This document shows positions 19,901-33,411 of a DNA stretch of 64,000 bases, in pieces. A program made the translations under genes and the position numbers. The first letter of the stretch is position 1, and each line of letters begins with the position of its first letter. The DNA comes from Bolinopsis microptera (Eukaryota > Ctenophora > Tentaculata > Lobata > Bolinopsidae). The notes below the pieces were generated by a model. It saw only the letters and a program-made list of their open reading frames with translations. It did not search any database and was not told where the DNA came from. The DNA lies in NCBI RefSeq assembly GCF_026151205.1, contig NC_087079.1, forward strand, positions 13,826,445 to 13,890,444, in the 5' to 3' direction.

Positions 19901-22900
19901 GATTAAAAACAAGATTACTGTAAAGTATGCATGAATTTTGTTATATGAAGTAAAATAATAAATTGATTTGCTTTCCATCTTTCTGATTTTATGGATTGAC
20001 ATTCTAAGAAGATTGCTATTTCTCATATGGCCGGGTTCTTGTGTGATATCAATATACAATTATAATCTTCTGACCATTACTAATGACTATGGTATTATCA
20101 ACTTCTCGAAATTAAAAGCAAGTTTTTGACTAATAGTCTGTTCACTGATTCTGCAGATTATACGTTACAGACCCAATTATACTGTAAAACAGTAACTAAC
20201 ATATTACTGACAGATGACGGATTCGAGAGGCTGGTTTGGAGAGGTTGAGACAAAAAAGAAGAAAGAAATGTCGTTAAGGTGTTTTTTTAAAAAAAGGATT
20301 CACAATACCTAAATACTTTAATATAGGCCAAGATACATGTTTCTCAACTGATCTTTAGACAGTGTAAAAAATCTCCGAATTCTGTTATCGTCCCCAACAA
20401 AATAGAATGCAGACATCAAAAATATATAAAACGGTCGAGGAATTATAATCATGACAAATTTCCAAACTGCAACATCCTTATCGCTTGATGTACAGATAAC
20501 TACAAAACATGGGCTAGGTCACGTACGGGTGAATAAACACCCAGGTTTTGGGTACAGTTTGTATTTTAGTATTTTCACCTACTACTGCAGACTGCTAAAG
20601 ATTGCATGTCGACACTCCTGGTTGTGTTAATTCTGGGTTACCCTGTGATCCTCACGTAGAAAGTCTAAAAAGGACAGTTTTCTGCCAGAAATTCATTTTG
20701 AGATGCAATCCACTTCACTGTATCACTACACGTACGCCATACCATTTTATTGCACGGTTTGTGTAGAGGAAAAGAATTTTCCTCTCAACTTATAACAGCT
20801 TTAAGCTGTTAATCTGATTTATGTTTATTGCATGGCGGATCTATTGCATGGCAGGTTTTTATAAAGCTACCACGTTTGTTGTCTGGCCGTTTGTTTCACA
20901 GTGAGTGTGACGACATCCTGAAATTTATGCTTATTGTTCATACTTTAATCGTTATTTCATTTCACCAAACATAACTTGATACAACCATACGTTGAATTTT
21001 TTCTAATTTTCACTCCATCGGGCATTTTTAACTAATAATAACCAATTTAGATGATGTTTACCGCTGATAATAATAATATGACGATATTTATAAATTATTA
21101 ATGGGAGGAGTTATGAGCGTGGTATAAATTGCATCTGATGAATAACATGATCCGATTAATTTTCCCGAGGCCAGGCCTGAGCTTAAAATTGAATCACACG
21201 TAAACTATGGTTTCAATATTTCTTGTTCGAATGTTTTCCACCTCTTGCCAAGTTGTTGTAATAATGTTGTTTAAGTATTTTCTAACTGCTACCATCAATC
21301 ACTTGTCTGTCATATTATAAGAAAACATGATTATTGAAAACAATGTGCGTGTCTTCAAAGATCATTTCTAAAAGACCATCCCATATTATTTGTTAGCTTA
21401 TCTCATCAGTCATATGATTATGTGTATTTGAAGCACGTTTTACCGTTTACGCAGTTTCTCGAAAGGTAATTTAGGTCATTTCTTTTTTCGTATAAATACG
21501 ATTCACGGATAAATTTTATCTAATAAGGCTTTGATTTGAATTTCCACTTCCACATAGTAACGTTATCATGGACATAAAGAGATATAAATTCTAACACTTT
21601 TCTCCCGATTCCAAAATTCAACACCTGTCAACTCTTTGCTAATGCTCATTTTGAATTAAAGCTATTGCAACAGCTATTTGATATTAGAGGTGAGTATCCA
21701 AAAGTCGAGCGTACGTCGGTTGTCATCGCAATGTCACAAATAGCTCAATATAAGGTAGCGTACGTGTCGAGGATAAGACTCACTGACAAGATGGTAGTAT
21801 GCTAAAAAGATTGGCGCTTCGTGGATATCGATCAGCTCAGTCAGCTTGATATTGCCCTGGCTGGGATCCGAAGCAGGTCTGAAATAGTTAAATGTATCGG
21901 TGCAACCTACGTTTCAGCACAATTTGCAGTCTGGTTTATACGTCTAGCGGACCATTTGAAAGGCTTCCAACTTCATACTCGTATTTAGCAGTCAAAACAA
22001 CAGCTTGAGCTCTCGCGACCAGTCAACTTCAGGTTTGTAAAATGCAGACTAGGTAGGAATTATTTCTTACGCATTTTCTAAAACCCAATGTTTGTAGGTA
22101 GTTGAGAGTGCCGTGTTGACTGTTGACTGGACGCGTGGTTGTTTGACGTTTCCAAGACACGTACCAGTTTTGTCACTTAAAAACCACCGGTTTCTTTCAC
22201 AGCCACCATTCATGTCACTATCGGCTGTTATATTTGAACGTATAATGCCATTTCAAAACGCCGGCCATTTAGATCTTTTTTGCTTACATAATTTGACATA
22301 AAATCCAGAGTTTCCTCCAGCTTCACAACTTTCATATCACTTTCAGCTACTTATATTACTTAACATAAAAGTTCTAAAAGTTATATTATTGAAACCCCTT
22401 AATTGTGAGATGTCATGTTGTAACTTGTTCAGATGACCAACTTGGACTTCACCAAGACATCATACCCTTGTACCACGTTAAAACAATTTTAACTCTCGGT
22501 CCAATTAATCGAACGTCAGTTCATAGTTAGGAACACTGTTAGAATAGTTGTTGAAAACAAACTGATAGTTCCAGTTTTAACACCATGTGACATAAAAGGG
22601 AACACAGCCTGGACCAAAGTAGCTCACACTTTCTATATAAGTAGCTCTGTTTAAGAAGGTTTACTGGTTTGGACCAGGTGTATCAAGGCGGCCAACACGC
22701 ACGTTCAAGGTATCTGGTGTGTGTGCAGTGCCAATATTATACCGGCTGTCCTGTGGTGTTTTTGGCGCCCATAATATGATAGTGTTCCTGCTTTTCTTTC
22801 AACTGGCCAAATGACCTCCATCATGCAATAAACAGCAATACTTGGCAATAACGGCCCCTGAATAATAATGATTCATTCTGCTGTACATGGATACCTAATC

Positions 22901-23879
22901 AAAATTCCACTTATCAGAACTCTGATCCTTTTTATTTGATTCACATCCTAACTTCAGGAGTTCCCATTTTTTTGCAAGAATGCACTCTTTTGTCTTTTTG
23001 ACACATTTTTGTGTCGTACTGATTAATGCCGATCTGTCAAGCATTCTTGCTGTTTATAAGACATCGGTGACATGGCACATGCCAAATGCTCTGATGATCC
23101 CAACCAGCGGAGAGAAAAAGTATAAGGATTACTTCTAGTCATGGTGACCCATGTATTTCAAAGAAGGAACTTGCGGAATGCGGATCATATTGCCATTGGT
23201 TTCCCAATTTCATAATTTTGTCCAATTTAAGTTGCCACCAAGTGTCATGCACCTATGAATTGATCAGAATCAAAAATCGTTTGTGGCAATCATTCGAATC
23301 AAGGGGAAATTACTTTATAGTGGTAATATTCACGAAATATCAAGTATAGTCATAACATCGCAATTTACTATGCTTTATCACTGTTATAAACTTAACTATT
23401 TGCACAACTAAACCTTATCAGATTTCTCCTTTTTCAGTAGGTTAACTTCATTTTGCCCCCTTGATAAGACAAACGCTATGTTCAGCTGAGAGTTTCAGTG
23501 CGCCTACCTTGTCACCGGTGGCAACACCCAGCAAAACTGGACAGTAACGTAAGCTAGGCATGTTGTTGTGTTGGTTTAACTACAAGTTAGGTTTCAGTTG
23601 TTCGAATTATACTAGCTGTTACAAGCAACACTGCAGTGCCGCTTTCGCGGCGGGAATACAAAGAAGTTGGAAAATATAGTGTTGTTATTTTATATAAAAA
23701 TATAGTGTTGTTATTTATTTATTTTATATCAGCCGGCTATTTCAGTTGCTGATTTTAACTTTTTAATCCGATCAAGGCAGATGAGTTTTTGTTCGTTATT
23801 ACGGCTTCTTCAAAAAGGCTTGTTTTGAATTTTTCGATTTAAAGGTTGAATATTAAAATGGAGTGATTGTAATAAATGC
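19901..23879. other. Non-coding sequence inside the twinfilin 5' region
   Basis: About 4 kb of AT-rich sequence with no recognisable exon. It contains a palindrome TAACAGCTTTAAGCTGTTA (about 20793-20811) and short duplications (ATAGTGTTGTTATTT near 23680-23715). If exons A and B belong to twinfilin, this is intron and alternative promoter DNA. Confidence 0.35.
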
Positions 23880-24638
23880 AGTAAATTTTTGAAATTCGTA
23901 AACGGTACCAGCTTTTGATATTTTTGTCATTCTTTAACTTCGACACTTGGTTTTTCTTCTGCTCCGAAACTAGCACGAAATTTATAGACGCTTTAAGACC
24001 AGTTTACAACCCTCAAAATTTTCAAAGCAGCGTAATTTTAATGACCAAGCACCAGAACCGAAAAACGATGAATCGATTTTTTGTAGCAATCGACCGATTT
24101 ACTTTATCATCAGCATTTTTATCAAACGAACATAATCTCAAATCATTTGTTATATACAAAAGTGTTGAAAATTTAAAACCCGAAGAATAATTGTCATCAC
24201 CTTCACGTTAATTATCATCCCTAACATTTATAGCTCCGGAAACCTCAGAATCGAACATAAGTGCTCAAATTCCAGGACCAGTACCACACAATGATCGCTC
24301 CAACTGGTCGAAATTTACAAACGAATCATAATTCTTCTAATGAACCGTCGCGCTGCCTTGTTGACAGTCAGAAGCTATTTAGGATCCCATTTTCAGTATG
24401 AACACTGAATACCTTGCCACACCACACACAAATACACAAATATCAACGTTTGTTTACCACCAGTGCATTTTCATCTTGTTGTTTTGCTCCATTGTTAATT
24501 TGTTTGATATGTTTTGATTTTCATAAATAATACGAAGTACTTAATGCTTGAAATCGGTGAAGACCCTTTGCCTTGACATCAGATATAAAATGTGAGGTTT
24601 AAATCAGTAAACTAAAACCACCTAGGCCTAGAAAGATC

Positions 24639-24744
24639 ATGCTCAGAAGACCACAGGTTCAAGAAAAGGTAAAAGCGTTTAATGGCCTAACAGAATCGCT
24701 GCATCTAACTGACTTTGGGTTTGGTGGCGAAATCATTAACCATC
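24639..24744 (+). CDS. Candidate alternative first coding exon C of twinfilin
   Basis: The exon encodes MLRRPQVQEKVKAFNGL and ends ..GEIINH at a GTAAGT donor, phase 1, 106 bases. RRPQVQ is also found in the proximal first exon (27724), and the phase fits the common exon at 28294. It lies in the first unit of the tandem duplication. A transcript starting here would give twinfilin a different N-terminus. Confidence 0.7.
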
Positions 24745-24861
24745 GTAAGTTTTCGATAAGCTCTGCTATATTTTGTTAGCATTTCTGCTAATGAAGTTGA
24801 TAAAATTGTTTATCCTCTGCGAGGCGTCGCATCCTCCAGTATCCAACTAAAAGTAAGATTT

Positions 24862-24946
24862 GTTTGACACGTGACAACGATTATAGGATATTATTGGTGA
24901 TCGCTGCTGGAAGCTGATGGGCTAGTCGAGCTGTCACGCGTCAGAA
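24862..24946. mobile_element. Short CACGTG-ended foldback, copy 1
   Basis: About 85 bp beginning TTTGACACGTGACA and ending TGTCACGCGTCAGAA, an inverted pair. The interior (GCTGGAAGCTGATGGGCT) matches the copy at 49421-49501. Confidence 0.65.
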
Positions 24947-26221
24947 AGGACGCGATCTCTTTTCAATCACTTCTTCGAGTTCTACAAGAAGGTGCTATCA
25001 GAGGTGCTAGAAGTTTCTGTACGTCTTTGACAACTCTTTCAGTCTTTGATCATGCATAAGTGCTCTTCATGTCTTAAAGTTAAACGCTATTCGTCATTAA
25101 AATCATTTTAATTATTTCAGTTACTTTTGCAACCTTAGATGTTTCAATTGCATATAGGCGCTATTTAATTCTAACCAAGTCTGCATAACATATTATTTTC
25201 TTCGAACTTGTCTGTTTCCTTTGCAACATTTTCGTAATAATATTAATCGCTGACCATAGCGAGTATGCCGAATATCAATATGTAGACAATAAAAAAGCCA
25301 GGTTTTCTACAACATCCGCATCAACATTCAACATCACAGCTTTTTACATGTCACACAATTTCAACTGTTACCAACAGTCTTCATAGTGCTTAAGGCATAA
25401 AACGTTCGTTTATCTAATGTAATCTGGGAAAGCCAAAGCCAATGAGACCATAATCATATCACACGTACGGATTATGGTCGGAAAAAATGGCCATAGCAGA
25501 GGAAAAACATTTAACAGTTTGCATTTAGTCCAGTATATTATTGTGTTCGGTACCAACCATGATGAACCAACGATATTTTTTCATTTTTAAAAATTCGACA
25601 CTTTCACTTTCGATTTTTCCACTACTCAGGAACTAACACAATATCTACAAAGCTTTTAAAACAGTTTACAACACTCAAATTTGTTAAAGCCACTGAATTT
25701 TAACTAATTTGTAACCAAAAGGAAACCTTAAAGTTTGAAAGACTTCTACAGTAAACGTTAATATTTATCAAACCCATGTTGTTGTGGGAGATGGGCCCAC
25801 TTAGGTGCATCCCCGAAAACCTTAAAGTATGTATTGCATCCAGTGAATGGCAAAACTCAACTTCAAGATTAATTATCAAACTTGAGATAAATTTCTCAGT
25901 AACCCCAGTTTTAAAGAAAACTCAAAGTCAAAATATTCGATCAGGACCACTATAATATAATCACTGATCGATAATTACAAACGAATCTTATAGCGAAAAA
26001 TTGCTCTTGTTGACAGTCAGTCCTCAGGATTAGCTATTGGTGAACACCAACTTTTGATTACCGATAGAGTTTTGCCTACTTGTTTTGCTTCACTGTAAAT
26101 GAACTTGTCGTGAATCAATGTTGATGCATAATATTTGATATATAATGGGGACATTTTGCTAAGATATCAGATAATGCAGTTTAAATTTGAAAAAACTTAA
26201 ACCACCTAGAAAAGTAAAAAG

Positions 26222-26327
26222 ATGCTCAAAAGACCACAGGTTCAGGAAAAGGTACAAGCATTTAATGGCCTCTCAGAATTGCTGTCATTGACTGACTTTG
26301 GGTTTGGTAGCGATTTCATAAATCATA
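26222..26327 (+). CDS. Candidate alternative first coding exon D of twinfilin
   Basis: The exon is 106 bases, the same length as exon C. It encodes MLKRPQVQEKVQAFNGL and ends ..DFINH at GTAAGT in phase 1. It is the counterpart of exon C in the second duplication unit. Most changes between C and D keep the reading frame and the length, which suggests coding constraint. Confidence 0.7.
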
Positions 26328-27513
26328 GTAAGTTTTAGATGAGCCATTATGTGAGTAATCCAGTGTTTGTGATGGTGGAAGGGATGCAATTCTAACAGCG
26401 TCAAAGTCAAAGTAATTTGTTAGATGACTTCAAACTGCACTTTCATTTTAACCGCACGTAAAAGCATTCTCAGATCATTGATTTATTTCCATCGTCCGAT
26501 ATTCTATCAATTTTGATTTTGATTTTTCGATCTCTCAATTTCATGGATTGATTCACTCTTATATTAAGATCGGTAACTTATAATCTTTGTATGAACAGTT
26601 AATTTTTCTGTCATCATTTATATATTTCATTGCTATTAGGGCACTATTTAATTACCAATTCTGTAACTTTCCTCGAACCAAATTTCATATTCCACCCGCA
26701 GTATGTGACTATTGGTAGTATTCGCAATGAACGCTACCACAACACCGAATATGCCATCAACCAAGCAGGTCAAGCTTTTATTTCAAGCTTTATTTCCCCC
26801 TAAATCCGCTTCAACACCGCTGCGATTAACGTGTCACTTAATTTCAACAGTTGCCTACAGTCTACAGAAGCTGTACTATAAGGTGTGAAATTTTCGTTTC
26901 TCTAGAAACGTACTACTGACTACTAGGACAATGAGGCCATATTTCATACGGTCTACAAAAAACACGGCCCGGCCATTTCACCGGGAAGTTGGTTAGCTCT
27001 CCCAATTTATCCACGCGTAAGAATAATGCAGGAGGCGACAATTGAGTCCAATTAAAGTTTAAAAGTGAAATTTAGTGGCAGGACGATGGCATTGCTTTTA
27101 AAACAGTTCCTGGTACATTCGTCTATGAAAGGGAGCCATTCGACAAAAGGTGAACACTCACCACCGAATAATATCAAGCCACCAACCAGGTGATGACAAT
27201 TCGACAATTTACCCGACAAAAAGAACTACTTAAATAAAAATTTGCGGTAAGTGTTTGGTAGTGACGCTGTTAAAGATTGGCAAGCTGGCAATTTAATGTT
27301 CCTCAAACATGTGATGAACGTAATTTCTGACATATGACTGAGAAGAGAAGAAAGGCCACATTATTAACTGTTAAACATATGTGTGGAGAGAAAGATAGAG
27401 AGAGAATGAGGGCCGGGGAAGTGTACATAACTGCCGTACTACTGCAATATAAATTGCATTAAATACGTGTTGAGACACACGCACTTATTATAGTACAACT
27501 CTTGCTTCAGCTC

Positions 27514-27520
27514 TATATAA
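27514..27520 (+). promoter_or_regulatory. TATA box upstream of the proximal twinfilin first exon
   Basis: TATATAA followed by GTATATAGG lies about 200 bases before the ATG at 27724. It is a plausible core promoter for the isoform starting there. Confidence 0.4.
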
Positions 27521-27723
27521 GTATATAGGCGTGTACATTGTGTGTCGTTGTTGTTGCGTTGTTGAGGGAGTTGAGAGCTGGAGCTACCGATGGAATGTCA
27601 GTAGAGTAATATACTGTATCATCCGAGCTAACGTTGGGATCCACTCCGCGCAAACACAGTCTCTGTCGATTCTTCTTTTTTCCGTGTCAGACTCTCTAAA
27701 TTTGTCGCTCTTCTCTTATGACC

Positions 27724-30700
27724 ATGGCGTCGGTTGCGAGACGGCCTCAGGTCCAGCAAAAGGCTGGGCTCTTTGAGGCATACCAACTAGGGGGCGAAGT
27801 CCCGGAATTACGAACAGTCGACTCGTCGACTGCAGGTAACTATGTGCGATAAATATGAATGATACTGTTCAGACTTACATTTATTCAAGATCCCTGAGTT
27901 GTTCACGGAGTATTAACGTACGGCTTCAACAGATACCTGTGCGTATATTTCCCTTTCATTTGTGACAGCATAAGTCTAATGTTATATGCACTTCGTGTAA
28001 TTGTTGTAGAGCAAGTAGAAATTACTACTGACATCGCTATTCGTTTTCACAGAGTGTCCGTTTAGCTTAAGTTTGACCTTTCTTTCCGTCACCAGCTGAG
28101 GCCGTATAATCAAATCTACATGGTTGTCGGAGTGAGCTGTCCTCTACGACCTTTATGTAATCCTATTGTTTAATGTTTAATTCTAGTGAAGCTGTCAAGT
28201 GATTTAATGTAAAAAGCTTATCAAACTCTATACGACTAGGCTTTCCTTTTTAAAGTAACCGCTGTAAATTGTGTTGAAACAGATTCGTTTCAGATGCTAC
28301 AGAAAATCTGGGAAATGATAATCCAAATAAACTCGGATCCCAGGCTGTCAAAGGTAATAAATCTACAAAGGAATCTTTAAACCGCCAGAAAAACTTTCGG
28401 ATATATCATATATTCATCATTCACTTTGTAAACTTTAGGTTTTTACCATAGACTGTAAGTGTAAGCGCACCGCTTTTAATTTGATTGCCAAAGTTATGAG
28501 ACCTCGGAAAGACCGTCCTTAAAATTTTATGTTTTTCAGCCCATCCCTCCTTGATAGAGTACATCACCAGCAACTACTATGATCGGGTTATGAAGGTCGT
28601 CATCAAAGACGGTAAGTTTCCTTTAGTACACATTATATTTTTAGAACTGACTTTATTAATGAAAACATTAAATATGTTCCTTACAGCGTTATTGCAATAT
28701 TTATTAAAACTATTTGCCTTGTGGGTTTTGCTAATAAGATGAGTTTTTGAAGCTTCTCAATGTTTTTGGTATAATCCCTGATCATTCCTGTTAAAATCCC
28801 TAACACACTATCTCCTTTCTCTCTAGGATATTTCTGTTTAGCATTTTGCCTGGGGCCTGACCAGAGTTGGGAGGATGACTACGATGATATGGTATTGGAA
28901 CTGCTAGATGATGACGAAAGTTGTTTTATAATCTACAGACTAGACGAGGCACGTGGAAGACATTTTGAACACGTGCTGATCACATGGCAACCGGAAGATG
29001 CTCCCGTAAGTTATTTACATCCAGATATTCAGTTACTTTCTAAACCAACTAGCTTCACTTACTTCTGGAATTCAGACTATTTATCACAATTTTAAACAAG
29101 ACTTTTGAGCCGATTTGTAAACTTAGTGACCTTATAATTCCTCTCCTAGGTGTCTGACAGGGCTGCATACACCACATCTAAATCAAACCTAATCGAGCTC
29201 TACGAAGAAGGGACATTCACTTACCGCCTAACCGGAGCAAATGACGTGAGTAAGTGGTTTCTTGGTGAATCAGATGTTAATAACTCGCGCAGCAATATCA
29301 TGCTTTTTACGGTTCCCAATGTTCGTATACTGTCAATACACGCAATTTTTAAACTCTTAGTTTAAGCCGTGAATGTTTTATAGTGTGACGTAGATTTCAA
29401 CGCTTTGAAATACGTGATGATGTCTGAGGGAGAGATCGAACCACTTAGCAAGTATGAAGAACTCAAACGAGAGGCCGTTTCAGAAGAGGTACGCGGTTTT
29501 TTATATACGATTTTTATTTTTAATATTAAACTTAAAGTGATAATAGGTATCTCACTGTCACGCGATTGGCAGCTTCAGAGAACAGGTGCTTCACTGCTGC
29601 AACCAGGCAACTACCTTCCTTCACTGCTGTTATCACGTGATTAATCGTGTGATACAACCATCAAATAATGGCAGCTGAGTTATAGTGGGTAGGTGAGAAT
29701 GCTGGTTTTAGATTTTATCAATATCCGGGAACGTTTGGTTATTGACTTTATAAGCGGCTGAATGTTCAAAGAACCTAGCTTCAGATATATGAAGTCTTTG
29801 TGCCTTGGCATCAATTTAAGATCAATCCACTGTAAGAGACAGGTACAAGATTTAGAGAACTTTACCATATAACCAAGCCATAAGCTGAACCAAGCATATT
29901 GTAGAAAATAAAGTTTGGCACTTTTTAAAAGAATTTGGTGACAATATCTTCAGCTTTGTACACTCATGCAGGTCTGTCAGCAGCTGCGACCCACGACCGG
30001 ACTAATTCAACCCAACGTTCAACACTTGTTCTTCTCAACAGAGTTTGAATGTCATGACTAATTGGCCACGCCGCATGCATGAGCATATTAGTACACATGT
30101 AAAAGTTACTGAAACCATTGACCTAGCACGACTTGTAAATTTATTATCTGTCTTTTTGTGAAGAAAATAGCCCTGGGCGAAGTAAAATAGTGAAAATACA
30201 TTTTGCAACACTTAATATCTTATGTTAGCAGTTCAAATACAATTTTGCAAACACTCTCCTTGGTGGAGCAACAAAGAACATTCCAGAGCAAGCCTTGTAT
30301 ATTTCTGAGTTCCTCTAAGTTCATGTTGGAAGTCTACATAAGCTGCCTAGTGCCTATTGAATACTTATTGAATATTGGTGACAGAGTTCCCCCACTATCT
30401 GGATCATTGGGTCAGGCTGTATCATGAGATTCTCCGTGATCACAGCAGAGTCGTGCTTGTTCACTGTTCAGTGGCCCACTCCCACAGATCTGTATTTCCA
30501 AACAGATGAGAAACTTGCCGGCACCGACAGTCACAGAGACAAAGGTAATTACGAAGGCCAATTTGCACATGCCTCCTCACGTTTTGACATGGCGACGGGT
30601 CACAATGGTACAGGCGCACGACTGTTCACATGCCGACTTTCTCACGACTTTCTAACTGCCGACTTTCTTAAAGAACTTTTTAAGGGTTTTTATATTCAGC

Positions 30701-33411
30701 CGGCATTTCATCGCATAATTTTTAACATGCCGCCACTTCATATCACTCATTTTTAATGGATTCTTTCTGCAAACATCCATCTCACAGCTTATTATATTTC
30801 AGAACTCACAACTGCTAGTAATTATAATAGGTATAATTCCCTGTTTTTATCTTCATCAGGTTTTACTTTGATTTACAAATAAACATGAACATGATGAGCG
30901 TTAATTATTTCAGGAGGTCGCCCGAAGCAGACAGATGAAGAAGATTCCAGATATAGATATGCAAGTTGATGATGATGCTATAAAAGAGATCAATAAATTT
31001 GTGAAAGGTTTCATCAACTTCGTACAATTCGTGAGTAAAATATTTGTCTTTAAAATGTGTACTTAATAAGATTAACATAAAACAATTAAAATCTTAGTTA
31101 TTCAGTTCGAGTTCATTTTTGGACTGTTACGATACGTTTAATGACTTGCTTTCAGAATCCAGATTCGGTGTACCGAGATTTGTGAAAGTGGCACTATCCA
31201 TATTTCACAGAGTTGTACCATATATTTGATTCACGGCTGTTCTGCATTGTTTTAGACAGTTCCGAGAAACAAAGCTATTAAAAGCAGCAATTTAAATTTG
31301 TATTCTTGGTTCTTTAAAGTATAAGGTTTCCACAAAAATAGCCAAGATTCCTTTCATGGTTTAAATGTTGAACCTAGATATAATATCTATACTGGGCGTA
31401 TTGTTAATTCGTAGAATTACCCTGCATATTGGAATGTGTAGAAACGAACCAGCAGTCCCATTTCTACTAAACACAAAGTTTTCAAAACCAATTGTGGTAG
31501 AGTGTATCACGTGATTAGAACTCAGTACTTTCTAGGCTACCTTCAGAATGACAGAATCAGGTACCGAATGTGATTATACTTACTCACCCTTTGACCTTTG
31601 TAGTGTAAACAGGCTTACTTGGTCAAGCTGTGCTGAATGTCGTCTATTCGTTGAAAGGTGGCTTCTCAGTCGCTTGGAATAGGTAAATGTGATAATGCCT
31701 TTTTTATTGGCTGAGTATATTGGCTGTTATGTTAGCAAATAATATCAATAATATTTGACTGATAATATCAACATCATTTAAGTCACATACTGGAATTTGT
31801 TAAGTGCGTAAAAGACTAAAATACATGATATTCAATAAATAAGAAATACCTTATTATATTAGTTGTTAATCACACGGCCACTGCCGGAAATAATTTCCCC
31901 GTACACGATCTGCAATACTTTTAGTTGTGAAACGTTAACCATTTATAAATTTAGCCGTTGACAAATGCAAACATTTGACCACGTGCGAAAGTTTCAACGT
32001 TCAAATAAATAACAAATGCTTTTACATTTTGGGACGATCATCAGGCGACTTGCTTATGCTACACGTTGCATATCCCTTTTGTGCCATGAGGCTACCAATC
32101 TAAATTCTGATTTTCAATTTTCGTTTTTTTATATTAATACAATTTTTAATATTTCGTTTTTAATGTATGCAGTATTTATGTGATGGCATCATATTGACAT
32201 TTTAAGTCACAAGTTTTAAAACCTGGTTTTTTAGTTTTTTGACACTATTTATTAGTATTTTCTCAATATAAATTTGACGTTTTACTAAAATGTGTCAACA
32301 ACAAATTTGGTGGTAAACAATTTTTAACCGAACAAAAAATTGATTTTATAACCAATAAGGTACATATCTTAACTGCCAACCCAATCAGGGTATTGACAAC
32401 AAAAAAGAGGTGATCCGCTGCTCTGACAGCAGAAACGTGAATGTCGATGAATTACCCGACAAGATGCCAGAAGCAGTTCCACGATTTAACCTCTACAGAT
32501 ACAGTCACGTTAAAGACGGCAAATTTACCGAATTTGTGCCAGGTAAACTAAATCCCCAATATTTCTACGCAATAGTTTCCACGCCGTCAACTTGAAACGG
32601 TTTAGTTTTTCAATCCTTAATTCCGAAAGAGACTCTCTTAGAAACAGGCTTTCTAAGAAAAATAGAACAACAGTCTGCACCAAAAGTAAGATCCAAACAA
32701 CAGAAGGTTCTCGAACCGACTATATTTAACTTTTACCCTCCATTTACACTTCAGTGTTTATCTACTACGTTCCGGAGGAGGGAACAGCCAAATCTAAGAG
32801 TCTGTACCCCTGTGCAATCGACGGATTCTTGAAGAAGCTGCAAAGTTATGGAGCAGACATAAAGCTTCGGGTAAGTAAAATGCACGGCAGAGTGCAGAAA
32901 GGTTGACCCGCACCTTATATTAATACTTTGAAGGTTGCCTAATGTGATGGCTGGTCAGTGGTCATGTTATAAGTAGCTGGTTTCTGGTTGGATGACACAG
33001 AGGCCTGTACGTAACTCCCACGGTTCAGCTAGTGTTTTATATACTGTAGTCTCCACAACCAACCTCCTGGACTTTCTTAAGAATAAGATTGAACCTCCTG
33101 GACTTTCTTAAGAATAAGATTGGACTTTCTTAAGAATAAGATTGGGTTCGCAAGAAGCCGGCTAATATAATTCACAAAATTGCAGTAACCATCGCTACAG
33201 GCTCTGACCTGGAACTAACCTAACTACTACAGGATTTAACATGTACACCTTTCAGCTGGAGTTCTCAGATCTACACGACATGACGGAGGGAGTTCTGTAC
33301 GAGCTGATATACCCACCAGACCGGTCGGAGCTGGAGAAGTCATTCCGAGAGATCAAACCTAAGAAACACGCTGGCAAGCGGGGCGGCTGGGTTAAAGTCC
33401 TACCCGTTTAA
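27724..33411 (+). CDS. TWF: Twinfilin, actin-monomer-binding protein (ten exons in this isoform)
   Basis: Exons are 27724-27835, 28294-28353, 28540-28611, 28827-29005, 29150-29245, 29384-29488, 30914-31030, 32389-32542, 32755-32870 and 33256-33411. All have GT-AG borders and the phases agree, giving 388 residues (the family is usually about 350). Two ADF-homology domains are seen. The first starts at LIEYITSNYYDRVMKVVIKDG and runs through QSWEDDYDDMVLELLDD. The second starts at AIKEINKFVKGFINFVQF and runs through RFNLYRYSHVKDGKF and SLYPCAIDGFLKKLQ. The end has the family's EVHP-like segment (YELIYPPDRSELE) and a basic tail (KPKKHAGKRGG). Twinfilin binds actin monomers and capping protein in the cytoplasm and limits filament growth. 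The first exon (MASVARRPQVQQKAGLFEAY) adds an N-terminal extension that is not typical of the family. Confidence 0.88.
29489..30913 (+). other. Large twinfilin intron
   Basis: A 1.4-kb intron. It includes a TATCACGTGATTAATCGTGTGATA palindrome-like region (about 29630-29653) and short reading frames without recognisable content. Confidence 0.6.
31031..32388 (+). other. Twinfilin intron between exons 7 and 8
   Basis: A 1.36-kb AT-rich intron. No nested gene or repeat family is recognised. Confidence 0.6.
33057..33146. repeat. Tandem repeat in the last twinfilin intron
   Basis: The unit AACCTCCTGGACTTTCTTAA... is present twice in full, and its GGACTTTCTTAAGAATAAGATT part three times in all. 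Confidence 0.85.

Larger units (their letters stand above)
23880..27000 (+). repeat. Diverged tandem duplication carrying two first-exon units
   Basis: Two units of roughly 1.5-1.6 kb (about 23.88-25.50 and 25.54-27.00 kb) share ordered blocks. These are a CGACACTT...TTTACAAC block before the exon, TTACAAACGAATC...CTTGTTGACAGTCAG, the exon itself, and CATCCGCATCAACA...CAATTTCAAC...ATGAGGCCATA after it. The second unit is colinear but diverged. Each unit holds one 106-base candidate first exon. Confidence 0.8.

Noticed and set aside
21799-21850. Sixth possible MLK-type first exon (MLKRLALRGY)
   Set aside because: It runs into a stop after 16 codons and has no donor site in the right phase.
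30424-30756. 110-codon plus-strand ORF
   Set aside because: It lies in a twinfilin intron, has no recognisable domain, and proper splice sites on both sides exclude it from the mRNA.
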